64,000 bases of DNA from Hyphomicrobiales bacterium (GTDB lineage: Bacteria; Pseudomonadota; Alphaproteobacteria; Rhizobiales; Rhizobiaceae). The DNA lies in assembly GCA_900472625.1 (NCBI GenBank), contig UCIT01000085.1:95374-159373 (forward strand), given 5' to 3'. The translations under genes were made by a program, and so were the position numbers. The notes beneath the pieces are model-generated. The model was not told the DNA's origin. It made no database searches and saw only the letters and a program-made list of their open reading frames with translations. Below, in pieces: positions 52,513 through 61,242 of this stretch; the stretch's first letter is position 1, and each line of letters starts with the position of its first letter.

Positions 52513-55421
52513 CCAACAAACGCATGCTGCCCTCATCACCGACCGGACGCTTCGTCGCGGTGATTGCAGCGCTTTTCCTGTCGGTGTTGACGCTTGCATC
52601 GGGCGCCGCGCAGGCAGCCGAACCCGTCAAGATTTCACGCGACGATACCGCGCTCGACCTGACCAAGACCACCGAGATCTACGCCAACCAGGGCGAGGCC
52701 TTTCAGGTCTCCACCGCCGCCGGCGCCGACGGCATCCGCCGCCGCATCGAGGTGCGCTCGAGCTCAGGCAACCACCAGGGCGACTGGGCGGTGTTTGCGC
52801 TCGCCAACGTGTCGGACGAACAGCTGGAGCGCGTCATTGTCGCACCGCATTTCCGTCTGGTGAATTCCAAGCTGTTCTGGCCGGATCTCGGCGCGCAGCG
52901 CATCATCGCGATCACGCCGAGCGAAGGCTTTGCGCTCGACCGGCAGCCGAGCGATGATTCCGACGTGTTCCGCATCACGCTCAACCCGGGTTCCGTCATC
53001 ACCTTCGTCGCCGAGCTGGCGACACCAGAGCTGCCACAGATCTATCTATGGGAGCCGGATGCCTACAAGGACACGATCAACGCCTTTACGCTCTATCGCG
53101 GCATCGTGCTCGGCATCGCCGGCCTGCTGGCGGTGTTCCTGACCATCCTGTTCGTCGTCAAGGGCACCTCGATGCTGCCGGCGACGGCTGCGCTTGCCTG
53201 GGCTGTACTCGGCTATATCTGCGTCGACTTCGGCTTTCTCGGAAAGCTCGTCAGTATCGCCTCGGCGGACCAGCGAATATGGCGCGCCTGCGCGGAGGTG
53301 GCGCTGGCATCGAGTTTCGTCATCTTCCTGTTCACCTATCTCAACCTCAACCGATGGCATACGCATCTCGGCTACGTGACGCTGGCCTGGGTGCTCGGAC
53401 TGGCGCTGCTGTTCGGGGTGGCGATCTACGATCCGTCGATCGCCGCCGGCGTCGCCCGCCTGTCGTTTGCATTGACAGCGACGATGGGGCTGCTGCTGAT
53501 CATCTATCTCGGCCTCAACCGCTACGACCGCGCCATCCTGCTCGTGCCCGCCTGGGCGCTGATCCTGGTGTGGATCTTCGGCGGCTGGCTGACCATCACC
53601 GGCCAACTCGACAACGACATCATCCAGCCGGCGCTCGGCGGCGGTCTCGTGCTGATCGTTCTCCTGATCGGCTTCACGGTGATGCAGCATGCGTTTGCCG
53701 GCGGCGCTTTCCAGCAGGGGCTGTTTTCCGATCTCGAGCGGCAATCGCTGGCGCTCACGGGCTCCGGCGACATGGTGTGGGACTGGGACGTGGCGCGCGA
53801 CCGCGTCGTCACCATCCCCGATGTTTCCGTCAAGCTCGGCCTTTCACCTGGCGTGATGCATGGTGCGGCCCGCAACTGGCTGCCGCGTCTGCACCCCGAC
53901 GACCGCGACCGTTTCCGCGCCACGCTCGATGTGCTGCTCGAGCATCGCCGCGGCCGCCTGAACCACGAATTCCGCATCCGCGCCGAGGACGGCCATTTCC
54001 ACTGGCTGCTGATCCGCGCACGACCGGTGCTCGGCTCGAACGGCGAAGTGATCCGCTGCGTCGGGACGATCATCGACGTTACCGAACAGAAGAATTCGAC
54101 GGATCGCCTTCTGCAGGACGCGCTGCACGACAACCTGACCGGCCTGCCGAACCGGCAGCTGTTCCTCGACCGGTTGCAGGGTGTGCTGGCGCTGGCACCG
54201 GGCAGCGATACGCTTCGCCCGACCGTGATGGTGATCGACATCGACCGCTACAAGCTGGTCAACGACGCGCTGGGCATTGCGGCCGGCGACAATATCCTGA
54301 TCGCGCTGACGCGACGCCTGCGCCGCCTGTTGAAGCCACAGGATACGCTTGCCCGGCTTTCCGGCGACCAGTTCGGCCTGATCCTCGTTTCGGAACGCGA
54401 TCCGGCCAAGATTGCCGATTTTGCCGATGCGATCAGCAAGGCGATCATGGTGCCGATCAACTTCGCCAATCGCGAGATCATCCTGACGGCATCGATCGGG
54501 CTCGCCTCCTTCGTCGACCAGCAGGAAAACGCGACGGGGATGCTCAGCGATTCGGAGCTTGCCATGTACCGGGCCAAACGCGCCGGCGGCAACCGTGTCG
54601 AGCCGTTCCAGCCCGCCTTCCGCGACTTCGGCGCCGACCGGCTGCAGCTCGAGAGCGATCTGCGCCGCGCGCTGGAGCGCAAGGAACTATCGATGGTCTA
54701 CCAGCCGATCGCCGGTCTGGAGGATGTCGAGATCGCCGGCTTCGAGGCCCTGATGCGGTGGGAGCATCCGAAGCGCGGCAATATCCCGCCGTCGGAATTC
54801 ATCCCGATCGCCGAGGCATCGGACATCATCAACATGTTGGGGATCTTCGCGCTCGAACAGGCGACCAACGACCTGATGGCCTGGGAAAACCAGACCGGTG
54901 AGCTGCCGATCTTCGTATCGATCAATCTGTCCAGCGCGCAGCTGTTGAACAATGATCTCTACGACGATGTTCGCTCGGTGCTGGCCAAGACGCATTGCGA
55001 TCCGGCACGGCTGAAGCTTGAACTGACCGAGACGATGGTGATGGAGAACCCGGAACAGGCGCGCCTTGTGCTGGAGAAGCTCCGCGATATCGGCCTTGGC
55101 CTAGCGCTCGACGATTTCGGCACTGGCTATTCGTCGCTGTCCTACCTGACGCGTTTCCCGTTCGACACGATCAAGCTCGACAAGTCGTTGGTTTGCGACA
55201 CCAGCGACCGGAAATCGACGGTGCTGCGCTCGGTCATCTCCATGGCGCGCGAACTTGAGATGAAAGTCGTCGCCGAGGGGATCGAATCCAACGAGGATGC
55301 GATCGAACTGGCTAAGATGGGCTGCACCTACGGCCAGAGCTACCTGTTCGGACCGCCGATGGCGGCCGAATCCGTTCTGCGGCTGCTGAAGGAACGCTTT
55401 CCGCTGACCAAGCGGGCCTAA
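52509..55421 (+). CDS. Membrane PAS - degenerate GGDEF - EAL c-di-GMP phosphodiesterase
   Basis: A 970-residue sensor. It has a signal peptide (about 1-37, ending AAQA), a periplasmic 7TMR-DISMED2-like beta domain, six to seven hydrophobic segments (about 198-400), a PAS domain (about 405-525), a GGDEF domain whose motif is SGDQF (618-622) and so is probably inactive, and an intact EAL domain: FEALMRW (746-748 is EAL), INLSSAQL, LTETMVME, LALDDFGTGYSS, IKLDKS, VVAEGIES and the late GQSYLFGPP. It should hydrolyse c-di-GMP under signal control. Coupled to the acetyltransferase gene by a 4-bp overlap. Confidence 0.88.
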   Translation: MTNKRMLPSSPTGRFVAVIAALFLSVLTLASGAAQAAEPVKISRDDTALDLTKTTEIYANQGEAFQVSTAAGADGIRRRIEVRSSSGNHQGDWAVFALANVSDEQLERVIVAPHFRLVNSKLFWPDLGAQRIIAITPSEGFALDRQPSDDSDVFRITLNPGSVITFVAELATPELPQIYLWEPDAYKDTINAFTLYRGIVLGIAGLLAVFLTILFVVKGTSMLPATAALAWAVLGYICVDFGFLGKLVSIASADQRIWRACAEVALASSFVIFLFTYLNLNRWHTHLGYVTLAWVLGLALLFGVAIYDPSIAAGVARLSFALTATMGLLLIIYLGLNRYDRAILLVPAWALILVWIFGGWLTITGQLDNDIIQPALGGGLVLIVLLIGFTVMQHAFAGGAFQQGLFSDLERQSLALTGSGDMVWDWDVARDRVVTIPDVSVKLGLSPGVMHGAARNWLPRLHPDDRDRFRATLDVLLEHRRGRLNHEFRIRAEDGHFHWLLIRARPVLGSNGEVIRCVGTIIDVTEQKNSTDRLLQDALHDNLTGLPNRQLFLDRLQGVLALAPGSDTLRPTVMVIDIDRYKLVNDALGIAAGDNILIALTRRLRRLLKPQDTLARLSGDQFGLILVSERDPAKIADFADAISKAIMVPINFANREIILTASIGLASFVDQQENATGMLSDSELAMYRAKRAGGNRVEPFQPAFRDFGADRLQLESDLRRALERKELSMVYQPIAGLEDVEIAGFEALMRWEHPKRGNIPPSEFIPIAEASDIINMLGIFALEQATNDLMAWENQTGELPIFVSINLSSAQLLNNDLYDDVRSVLAKTHCDPARLKLELTETMVMENPEQARLVLEKLRDIGLGLALDDFGTGYSSLSYLTRFPFDTIKLDKSLVCDTSDRKSTVLRSVISMARELEMKVVAEGIESNEDAIELAKMGCTYGQSYLFGPPMAAESVLRLLKERFPLTKRA

Positions 55422-55438
55422 TACCCCCGTTTGGAGCG

Positions 55439-56524
55439 TCAGGCCGCGGCCTGACGAGGCTCGGTCACCCGGTTCTGAATCAACTGGTGCAGATATTCGA
55501 GCTTGTCGACGACAGGGTTCGACAGCACGAATGGATAGGAATCGGGCTGGCCCATACTGCGTTGGATGGCATTGATGGCAACCGACAGCGGCACCCAGGC
55601 GCTCACCAACTGCTCGGCATTGGCGGCCCGGTAGGGATCGAAATCCACCTCTGACGCCATTTCCTCATGCCCGCGCGGATCGATCGCGATGCCGAAGCCG
55701 CGTGCGGTTTCGAGCGTGTCGACGATGTGCAGGTAGTGCGCGAAGCACTCGGCGAAATCTTCCCACGGGTGGGCGGTGGCGTAAGCGCTGATATAGCTCT
55801 GCTGCCAGCCGGCCGGCGCGCCGTTCTGGTAGTGGTTCTGAAGCGCGACGCCGTAGTCCTGGCGCTCGTCGCCGAATACGGCGCGGAAACCGTCGAAGGC
55901 ATTGCGGTCGCGGACGAGCTTGTTCCAGACGAAATGCCCGACCTCGTGGCGGAAATGACCGAGAAGAGTGCGGTACGGCTCGTTCATCGAGGCACGGGCC
56001 AGTTCGCGGGTGATGTCGTCGGCTTCGGCGGCGCGGATGGCGATGACGCCTTCGTCATGGCCGGTGATTGCCGGTATGATGTGGCCGTCCATCTGCACCT
56101 CGTCCTCGAGAAAATCGAAGACGAGACCGCCTTGCGGATCCTCGTTGCGATCAGGCGGCGGCAGGCGCCAACGCAGCAACGAATAGAAGAGATGGCGTTG
56201 CGCCTGACTGATGCGGCGCCAGCGGTCGATGCCGTCCTGCGTGTCGGTGTTGGGCACCAGCCGGTTGTGGCGACAGGCAATGCAGAATTCGTGGTCGTAG
56301 TTCGGTCCCACCAGCCAGTTGCAGATGTCGAGACCGGCATTGGCGCAGAAGCGCACCGATCGTTCCGGCTCCTCGGTCAATTGCCAGAGATCGCCATCGC
56401 GCGGCTCGAGCGAGCGCATCGACAGGTCGTCGGGGAGGAAACCGAGGCGATGATTGCACCGGACACACTGCCGGTTATCGAAATGCACGACCTGATCGCA
56501 ATTATCGCAGGCAAAAAGCCGCAT
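55439..56524 (-). CDS. Putative zinc-binding metallopeptidase
   Basis: A 361-residue cytosolic protein. Two zinc ribbons precede the catalytic part: C6-x2-C9 with C20-x2-C23, and C60, C68, C81 and C84 (EFCIACRHN). The metalloprotease motif HEVGH is at 193-197 in GHFRHEVGHFVWNKL, with a third ligand likely in WEDFAECFAHYLH. No partner is recognised. ATG 56524 is chosen because GGGGGA lies upstream and the family starts MRLFACDNC. The stop is 17 bp from the convergent EAL gene. Confidence 0.82.
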   Translation of the reverse strand: MRLFACDNCDQVVHFDNRQCVRCNHRLGFLPDDLSMRSLEPRDGDLWQLTEEPERSVRFCANAGLDICNWLVGPNYDHEFCIACRHNRLVPNTDTQDGIDRWRRISQAQRHLFYSLLRWRLPPPDRNEDPQGGLVFDFLEDEVQMDGHIIPAITGHDEGVIAIRAAEADDITRELARASMNEPYRTLLGHFRHEVGHFVWNKLVRDRNAFDGFRAVFGDERQDYGVALQNHYQNGAPAGWQQSYISAYATAHPWEDFAECFAHYLHIVDTLETARGFGIAIDPRGHEEMASEVDFDPYRAANAEQLVSAWVPLSVAINAIQRSMGQPDSYPFVLSNPVVDKLEYLHQLIQNRVTEPRQAAA

Positions 56525-56551
56525 CGAATCCCCCATTAACCGGCGTTGATA

Positions 56552-56584
56552 TAAAAACGACCCGCAGCGCGGAAGCGCAACGGG
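56552..56584 (-). terminator. Rho-independent terminator after the CsbD gene
   Basis: On the minus strand CCCGTTGCGC pairs with GCGCTGCGGG (one mismatch, one G-U), loop TTCC, then TCGTTTTTATA. It closes the csbD transcript. Confidence 0.75.
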
Positions 56585-56605
56585 CCATTGAAGGAGCGTG
56601 ATCGA

Positions 56606-56797
56606 TCAGAGACGATCGACGACGCCCTTGATCTTGTCCTTGGCATTGCCTTCGGCAACCTGGGACTTGCCCTTGGCTTCCTGAACGGCACCCTTGACGC
56701 GCATGGAGTCGTCGCCCGAAGCCTTGCCGATTGCCTGCTTTGCCTTGCCGGCGAGTTCATTGGTCTTGCCGGAAATCTTGTCGGTGGTGCTACCCAT
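56606..56797 (-). CDS. CsbD-family stress protein
   Basis: A 63-residue hydrophilic protein, MGSTTDKISGKTNELAGKAK then a repeat of the same type (RVKGAVQEAKGKSQVAEGNA), the hallmark of CsbD-like general stress proteins. These are abundant and induced by osmotic or stationary stress in other bacteria; the mechanism is unknown. It is a single-gene unit with its own terminator. Confidence 0.85.
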   Translation of the reverse strand: MGSTTDKISGKTNELAGKAKQAIGKASGDDSMRVKGAVQEAKGKSQVAEGNAKDKIKGVVDRL

Positions 56798-56912
56798 CTG
56801 AAATTCTCCTTTTAGGACGAGCCTGTTGCCCGTTGCGAAAAGAGAACGTCGCTTCCTGCTATTCGTTCCGAGAATTATTTGCCGAAAAGATCATGTTCTG
56901 ACGATCCGGTCT

Positions 56913-57518
56913 TCAGGCGTGGCCTGCTTCCGGAGACAGCATGGCGGCGGTCACGCCCATGCCGGCCAGGGCGCGTTCATACTTGTCGTCGAGGTTGCGA
57001 TCGAAGATCAGCGCATCGTTGGCCGGGCAGTTGAGCCAGCCATTGCTTGAAATCTCCGCCTCCAGCTGGCCGGCGCCCCAGCCGGCATAGCCGAGCATCA
57101 TGGTGGCGCGCTTCGGACCCTTGCCCTTGGAGATCGCCCGGATGATGTCGAGCGTCGCCGTCATGCAGATATCGTCGCTGACGGGAATGCTGGCATCGCA
57201 GAGATAATCGTCGGAGTGCAGCACGAAGCCGCGGCCGCTCTCAACCGGGCCGCCGGTCTGGATCGGCAGTTCACGGGCGGGCGGCGGCAGCACGATCGCC
57301 TCGTCATCCTTGATCATGTCGAGATGCAGGAGAACATCGGTGAAGGTCAGATCCTGCGGGCGATTGATGATGAACCCCATGGCGCCGGCATCGGAATGGG
57401 CGCAGATGAAGATGACCGAGCGGGCAAAGTTGCTGTCGGCCATGCCGGGCATGGCGATCAGGAACTGGCCATCGAAGAAACCGCGTTCGCGTCTGTTTTT
57501 CAGGGTCGACAGGGACAT
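56913..57518 (-). CDS. YqgE/AlgH family protein
   Basis: A 201-residue protein with the YqgE/AlgH fold: the opening GFFDGQFLIAMPGMADSNFA, then GAMGFIINRPQDLTF and PVESGRGFVLHSDDYL. Function remains unclear; roles in alginate regulation or redox have been proposed for relatives. The ATG at 57518 follows AGGAGGTATC, a near-perfect ribosome site; the upstream extension is not supported. Confidence 0.88.
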   Translation of the reverse strand: MSLSTLKNRRERGFFDGQFLIAMPGMADSNFARSVIFICAHSDAGAMGFIINRPQDLTFTDVLLHLDMIKDDEAIVLPPPARELPIQTGGPVESGRGFVLHSDDYLCDASIPVSDDICMTATLDIIRAISKGKGPKRATMMLGYAGWGAGQLEAEISSNGWLNCPANDALIFDRNLDDKYERALAGMGVTAAMLSPEAGHA

Positions 57519-57658
57519 GATACCTCCTGATGCCAGACCGCCCGAGGCCCCGACAAGAGAAACATGGGGCAATGTCACAGATCAATCAACCGAAAATGAC
57601 AATTTAATCGGAAGCAGCTTCTGGCGAAGAGACGGTGCTTTGGGTAACGATTGCCGTC

Positions 57659-58498
57659 ATGATCGCCAGCCATCGCTTCCATCGTCTGCTCCTTGTCGCC
57701 GCCGCCGCCCTTGGCCTGTCGCTGCCGGTATTTTGTCCGGCCCGCGCCGAGACCAGCGACTGGGTCGATAATGCCGGTGGGCGGATGCGGCTGGTGGCGC
57801 TGGCGCCCGACAAGAACGGCAAGATCCGGGCCGGGCTGCAGATCGAGCCGAACCCCGGCTGGATCACCTACTGGCGAGAGCCGGGCAATAGCGGCATCCC
57901 ACCGCAGATCACCATGGCGCCGGGAAGTGGCGTGACTCTTGAAAGGGTCGATTATCCCACGCCCAAGCACATCGCCAACGGCACGCTCGACGATATCGGC
58001 TACGACGGAGCGGTGACGCTGCCGTTGACGCTTTCGGCCGCGAGCGGGACGGTGAACGAGATCAAGGCGCAGGCCTTCATCGGCATCTGCAAGGAGATCT
58101 GCGTGCCGTTCCAGGCCGATCTCTCGCTGCGATTTTCCGGTTCGGCACAATCGCGCCCTGAAGAGGAGGCCATTCTCGCTGCCGCAAAGGCAAGCCTGCC
58201 CGAGGCGCCCTCGTCAGCGTTCGAGGTCAACAAGCACAGGCTGTCCGACGACCGAAAACAGCTGACGCTCGAAATCACCCTGCCGGAAAGCGGCGAGACA
58301 GCGCCCGATGTCATCGTCGCCGGCCCCAGCGGCTATGTCTTTCCGAAGCAGCTGATGAGCAAGCGTGACGGCAAAACGCTGACGACAACCATCGCTATCG
58401 GCAAGTTGCCGAAGAGCTACGACATCCACGGCAAGAGCTGGAGCGCGCTGGTGATCGACGGGTCGCGCGCCATCGAAAGTCCGCTTGTATTTGAATAA
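57659..58498 (+). CDS. DsbD alpha-domain-like periplasmic protein
   Basis: A 279-residue secreted protein. The signal peptide (about 1-31) ends with PARAE. It resembles the N-terminal interaction domain of the disulfide reductase DsbD/ScsB, with GWITYWREPGNSGIPPQITM and AFIGICKEICVPFQADLSLR; the CxxxC pair (GICKEIC) would receive electrons. The membrane and C-terminal thioredoxin parts of DsbD are absent, so it may be a partner of a separate DsbD/CcdA. The ATG at 57659 gives the signal peptide; the start is uncertain. Confidence 0.75.
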   Translation: MIASHRFHRLLLVAAAALGLSLPVFCPARAETSDWVDNAGGRMRLVALAPDKNGKIRAGLQIEPNPGWITYWREPGNSGIPPQITMAPGSGVTLERVDYPTPKHIANGTLDDIGYDGAVTLPLTLSAASGTVNEIKAQAFIGICKEICVPFQADLSLRFSGSAQSRPEEEAILAAAKASLPEAPSSAFEVNKHRLSDDRKQLTLEITLPESGETAPDVIVAGPSGYVFPKQLMSKRDGKTLTTTIAIGKLPKSYDIHGKSWSALVIDGSRAIESPLVFE

Positions 58499-58557
58499 GT
58501 GAATAGAAAAGTCCAATTCCCGCGGCAGCATGCCGCTCAACGCCATAGGAGACCTTC

Positions 58558-59043
58558 ATGACAATCGCAATCGGTGACACGCTTCCGGCGGCAACCTTCA
58601 AGGAAAAGACCAGCGACGGCCCGGTCGAGACAACGACGGACAGCCTGTTCAAAGGCAAGCGCGTGGTGCTGTTCGCCGTGCCGGGCGCCTTCACGCCAAC
58701 CTGCTCGCTGAACCACCTGCCCGGCTACCTCGAAAACCGCGACACCATTCTCGGCAAGGGCGTCGACGATATCGCGGTGATCGCCGTCAACGACTGGCAT
58801 GTGATGGGCGCCTGGGCGCAATCATCCGGCGGCGCCGGCAAGATCCACTTCCTCGCCGACTGGGACGCCTCCTTCACCAAGGCACTCGGCCTTGACGCCG
58901 ACCTCTCCGGCGGCGGCCTCGGCGTGCGCTCGAAGCGCTATTCGATGCTGGTCGAGGACGGCGTGGTCAAGTCGCTGAACGTCGAGGACAATCCCGGCCA
59001 GGCGACGGTCTCGAGCGCTGCTACGATGATCGAGCAGCTCTGA
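58558..59043 (+). CDS. Peroxiredoxin (Prx5-type)
   Basis: A 161-residue thiol peroxidase reducing hydroperoxides, Prx5 group. The peroxidatic Cys is C49 in VPGAFTPTCSLNHLPGY, followed by the RSKRYSMLVEDG strand. No obvious resolving cysteine is seen, so a 1-Cys mechanism with glutathione or glutaredoxin is likely. It is preceded by the DsbD-like gene after 59 bp, and a RIME-like repeat begins 94 bp after its stop. Confidence 0.88.
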   Translation: MTIAIGDTLPAATFKEKTSDGPVETTTDSLFKGKRVVLFAVPGAFTPTCSLNHLPGYLENRDTILGKGVDDIAVIAVNDWHVMGAWAQSSGGAGKIHFLADWDASFTKALGLDADLSGGGLGVRSKRYSMLVEDGVVKSLNVEDNPGQATVSSAATMIEQL

Positions 59044-59137
59044 GGCGACGCGCTGGCAGTATGCTATGGCCGGGGTAATGCCCCCGTCTTGGCTGTTTGC
59101 CGAGAGCCGAAACGTCGTAATCGTGGCGGCGTGATTA

Positions 59138-59255
59138 CATCCTCGGGGCGAGCCCGAGGATGACGGCGCAGTTTGTTGCCGGCGTCTCTAACCTTTTGAA
59201 ATAACGAGGTTTCATCTCGTTCAACGTCATCCTCGGCCTTGTGCCGAGGATCTGC
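59138..59255. repeat. RIME-like palindromic intergenic element
   Basis: An imperfect palindrome of about 118 bp. Its left limb is CATCCTCGGG/CCCGAGGATG (10-bp perfect hairpin), the middle AACGAG/CTCGTT hairpin is at about 59203-59221, and the right limb is ATCCTCGG/CCGAGGAT. Left and right limbs are also related by inversion (22 of 28 bp). This three-hairpin plan is typical of rhizobial intergenic mosaic repeats. Confidence 0.65.
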
Positions 59256-59455
59256 TAAGGGTTCGAATTTCCCGACGCAATTGGGTCCTGAGGCAAAGCC
59301 AGGCGACATTTTCAGCGCTTCGCGTTTCGGCGCCGCCCATATCGACACCGCCTCTGTCCCTTGCCGAGCATTTGCGGTGGGGCCACCAACCGTCGCCATT
59401 ACCTCTCTACTGTTATCCCCACCTCCCATGCCTCTCGCCACAATCTCGCCATATT

Positions 59456-59484
59456 TGTTATAACATAACAGTAATGTTATTACA
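59456..59484 (+). promoter_or_regulatory. Zur-type operator upstream of the zinc importer
   Basis: Two adjacent palindromes, GTTATAACATAAC (59457-59469) and GTAATGTTATTAC (59471-59483), AT-rich in a GC-rich setting. This resembles the GTTATA/TATAAC-type Zur sites of Alphaproteobacteria. It lies 14 bp before the first codon of the operon, so zinc-bound Zur would block transcription in zinc-replete cells. Confidence 0.7.
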
Positions 59485-59497
59485 TTTGAGGCACTTT

Positions 59498-59620
59498 ATG
59501 AAACGACGCTCGGCCGCTATCGGCGCCATTGGACTATCGGCCGCCAACCGGGTGCTCGGCGCCATCGTGCTTGCCGGCCTGTTGTGGGCCGCCATCGCAT
59601 GGGCGGTCCGCCTGCCATGA
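59498..59620 (+). CDS. 40-residue membrane peptide leading the aztABC operon
   Basis: A peptide starting MKRRSAAIGAIGLSAANRVL with one hydrophobic helix (GAIVLAGLLWAAIAWAV). TTGAGG is 6 bases before its ATG. The stop overlaps the aztA start as ATGA (59617-59620), so the two are translationally coupled. It is the first gene after the Zur-type operator, and no function is known. Confidence 0.7.
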   Translation: MKRRSAAIGAIGLSAANRVLGAIVLAGLLWAAIAWAVRLP

Positions 59621-60357
59621 GCGCCCCCCTCATCCGGCTCTCCAACCTGACGGTTGCCTACGACCGGCACCCGGCGGTCCATCACGTGTCCGGCAGCATT
59701 GCATCCGGCAGCCTCACGGCGATCGCCGGGCCGAACGGCGCGGGAAAATCGACGCTGTTGAAGGCGATCATGGGCGAGATGCGGCCTTCAGGCGGCCAGA
59801 TCGAGCACCAGCTGCAGCGCACCGACTTCGGATACCTGCCGCAGGCGGCCGATATCAACCGTCGTTTTCCCGTCACTGTGCTCGACACGGTTATGATGGG
59901 CGCTTGGCGGCAGATGGGTGCGTTCGGGCGAGTTTCGCGGGACGAGATGGCCAAGGCGCGCGCCGCGGTGTCGGCCGTCGGGCTGGAAGGGTTCGAGACG
60001 CGGCTGATCGGCGCCCTGTCGTCCGGCCAGCTGCAGCGCGTGCTGTTTGCCCGGCTGCTCTTGCAGGATGCCAAGGTGATCCTGCTCGACGAGCCGTTCA
60101 CGGCGATCGATGCGCGCACCACCCGCGACCTGATCGACATCATCCGGCGCTGGCATGGCGACGGCCGGACGATCATCGCCGTGCTGCATGACTTCGAGCA
60201 GATCCGTGCGCACTTTCCCGAGACGCTGCTGATCGCCCGCGAGATGATCGACTGGGGGCCGACGGCAACCGCGATGTCGGCCGAAAACCTCATGAAGGCA
60301 CGTGCCATGGCCGAGCGCTGGGACGAGGACGCAGACACCTGCGTGCCGGCAGCATGA
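59617..60357 (+). CDS. aztA: Zinc ABC transporter ATP-binding protein AztA
   Basis: A 246-residue ABC ATPase. Walker A is GPNGAGKST (38-46), the Q-loop lies in GYLPQAAD, the signature is LSSGQLQRVLFARLLLQDAK, and Walker B is VILLDEPFTAIDART with a downstream His in VLHDFEQIR. It belongs to the metal-chelate (ZnuC/MntB) branch. It is assigned as AztA because the operon's binding protein is AztC-like. The start overlaps the small peptide gene, and the last codons overlap aztB by 4 bp. Confidence 0.85.
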   Translation: MSAPLIRLSNLTVAYDRHPAVHHVSGSIASGSLTAIAGPNGAGKSTLLKAIMGEMRPSGGQIEHQLQRTDFGYLPQAADINRRFPVTVLDTVMMGAWRQMGAFGRVSRDEMAKARAAVSAVGLEGFETRLIGALSSGQLQRVLFARLLLQDAKVILLDEPFTAIDARTTRDLIDIIRRWHGDGRTIIAVLHDFEQIRAHFPETLLIAREMIDWGPTATAMSAENLMKARAMAERWDEDADTCVPAA

Positions 60358-61226
60358 CGATCTACGATCTCCTTTTCGCACCCTTCATCGACTACGGTTT
60401 CATGCGCCGGGCGCTGGTCGCGTGCCTGTGCCTCGGGCTCGGGTCCGGGCCGATCGGGGTGTTCCTGATGCTGCGGCGGATGAGCCTCGTCGGCGACGCG
60501 ATGAGCCATGCCATCCTGCCGGGCGCGGCAATCGGCTATCTGGTGGCCGGCTCGCTGTCGCTGACGGCGATGGGGACCGGCGGGCTGGTGGCTGGGCTGG
60601 CGGTGGCGCTGCTGTCGGGCGCGGTCAGCCGGGTGACAGTGCTGCAGGAGGATGCAAGCTTTGCCAGCTTCTATCTGGCGTCGCTGGCGCTCGGCGTGCT
60701 GATCGTGTCGTTGCGCGGCTCCAATATCGACCTGCTGCATGTGCTGTTCGGCACCATTCTTGCCATTGATCCCCCTGCCCTCTACCAGATCGGCGCGATC
60801 ACGACGCTGACGCTGGTGGCGCTCGCCATCATCTACCGGCCGTTGATCGTCGAATGCTTCGATCCGAGTTTCCTCAGGGCGATCGGCGGACGCGGTCCGG
60901 TCTATCACTTCCTGTTCCTGCTGCTCGTCGTGCTCAACCTCGTTGCCAGTTTCCAGGCGCTCGGCACGCTGATGGCCGTCGGCCTGATGATGCTGCCGGC
61001 GGCGATCGCGCAGCTTTGGGCGCGCAGCCTGCCTGCGATGCTGATGGTGGCGGCGGCAAGTGCCGCGGCGTCCGGCTATTTCGGACTGATCGCCTCCTAC
61101 CATCTCGAACTCGCCTCCGGACCGACGATCATCATGACGGCGGCGCTGATCTACGGCTTTTCCATCTTCTTCGCACCGTCGGGCCTTCTCCGACGCCTCT
61201 TCCCACGCCCGCATCTCAAGGGCTGA
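60354..61226 (+). CDS. aztB: Zinc ABC transporter permease AztB
   Basis: A 290-residue ABC-3 family permease with about eight hydrophobic segments (GVFLMLRRMSLVGDAMSHAI is the family's conserved loop with a polar SxxGDAxSHA element). It forms the channel for Zn2+ delivered by AztC. The start overlaps aztA (ATGA), and aztC follows after 16 bp. Confidence 0.85.
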   Translation: MTIYDLLFAPFIDYGFMRRALVACLCLGLGSGPIGVFLMLRRMSLVGDAMSHAILPGAAIGYLVAGSLSLTAMGTGGLVAGLAVALLSGAVSRVTVLQEDASFASFYLASLALGVLIVSLRGSNIDLLHVLFGTILAIDPPALYQIGAITTLTLVALAIIYRPLIVECFDPSFLRAIGGRGPVYHFLFLLLVVLNLVASFQALGTLMAVGLMMLPAAIAQLWARSLPAMLMVAAASAAASGYFGLIASYHLELASGPTIIMTAALIYGFSIFFAPSGLLRRLFPRPHLKG

Positions 61227-61242
61227 TACAAAGGATATCTCG

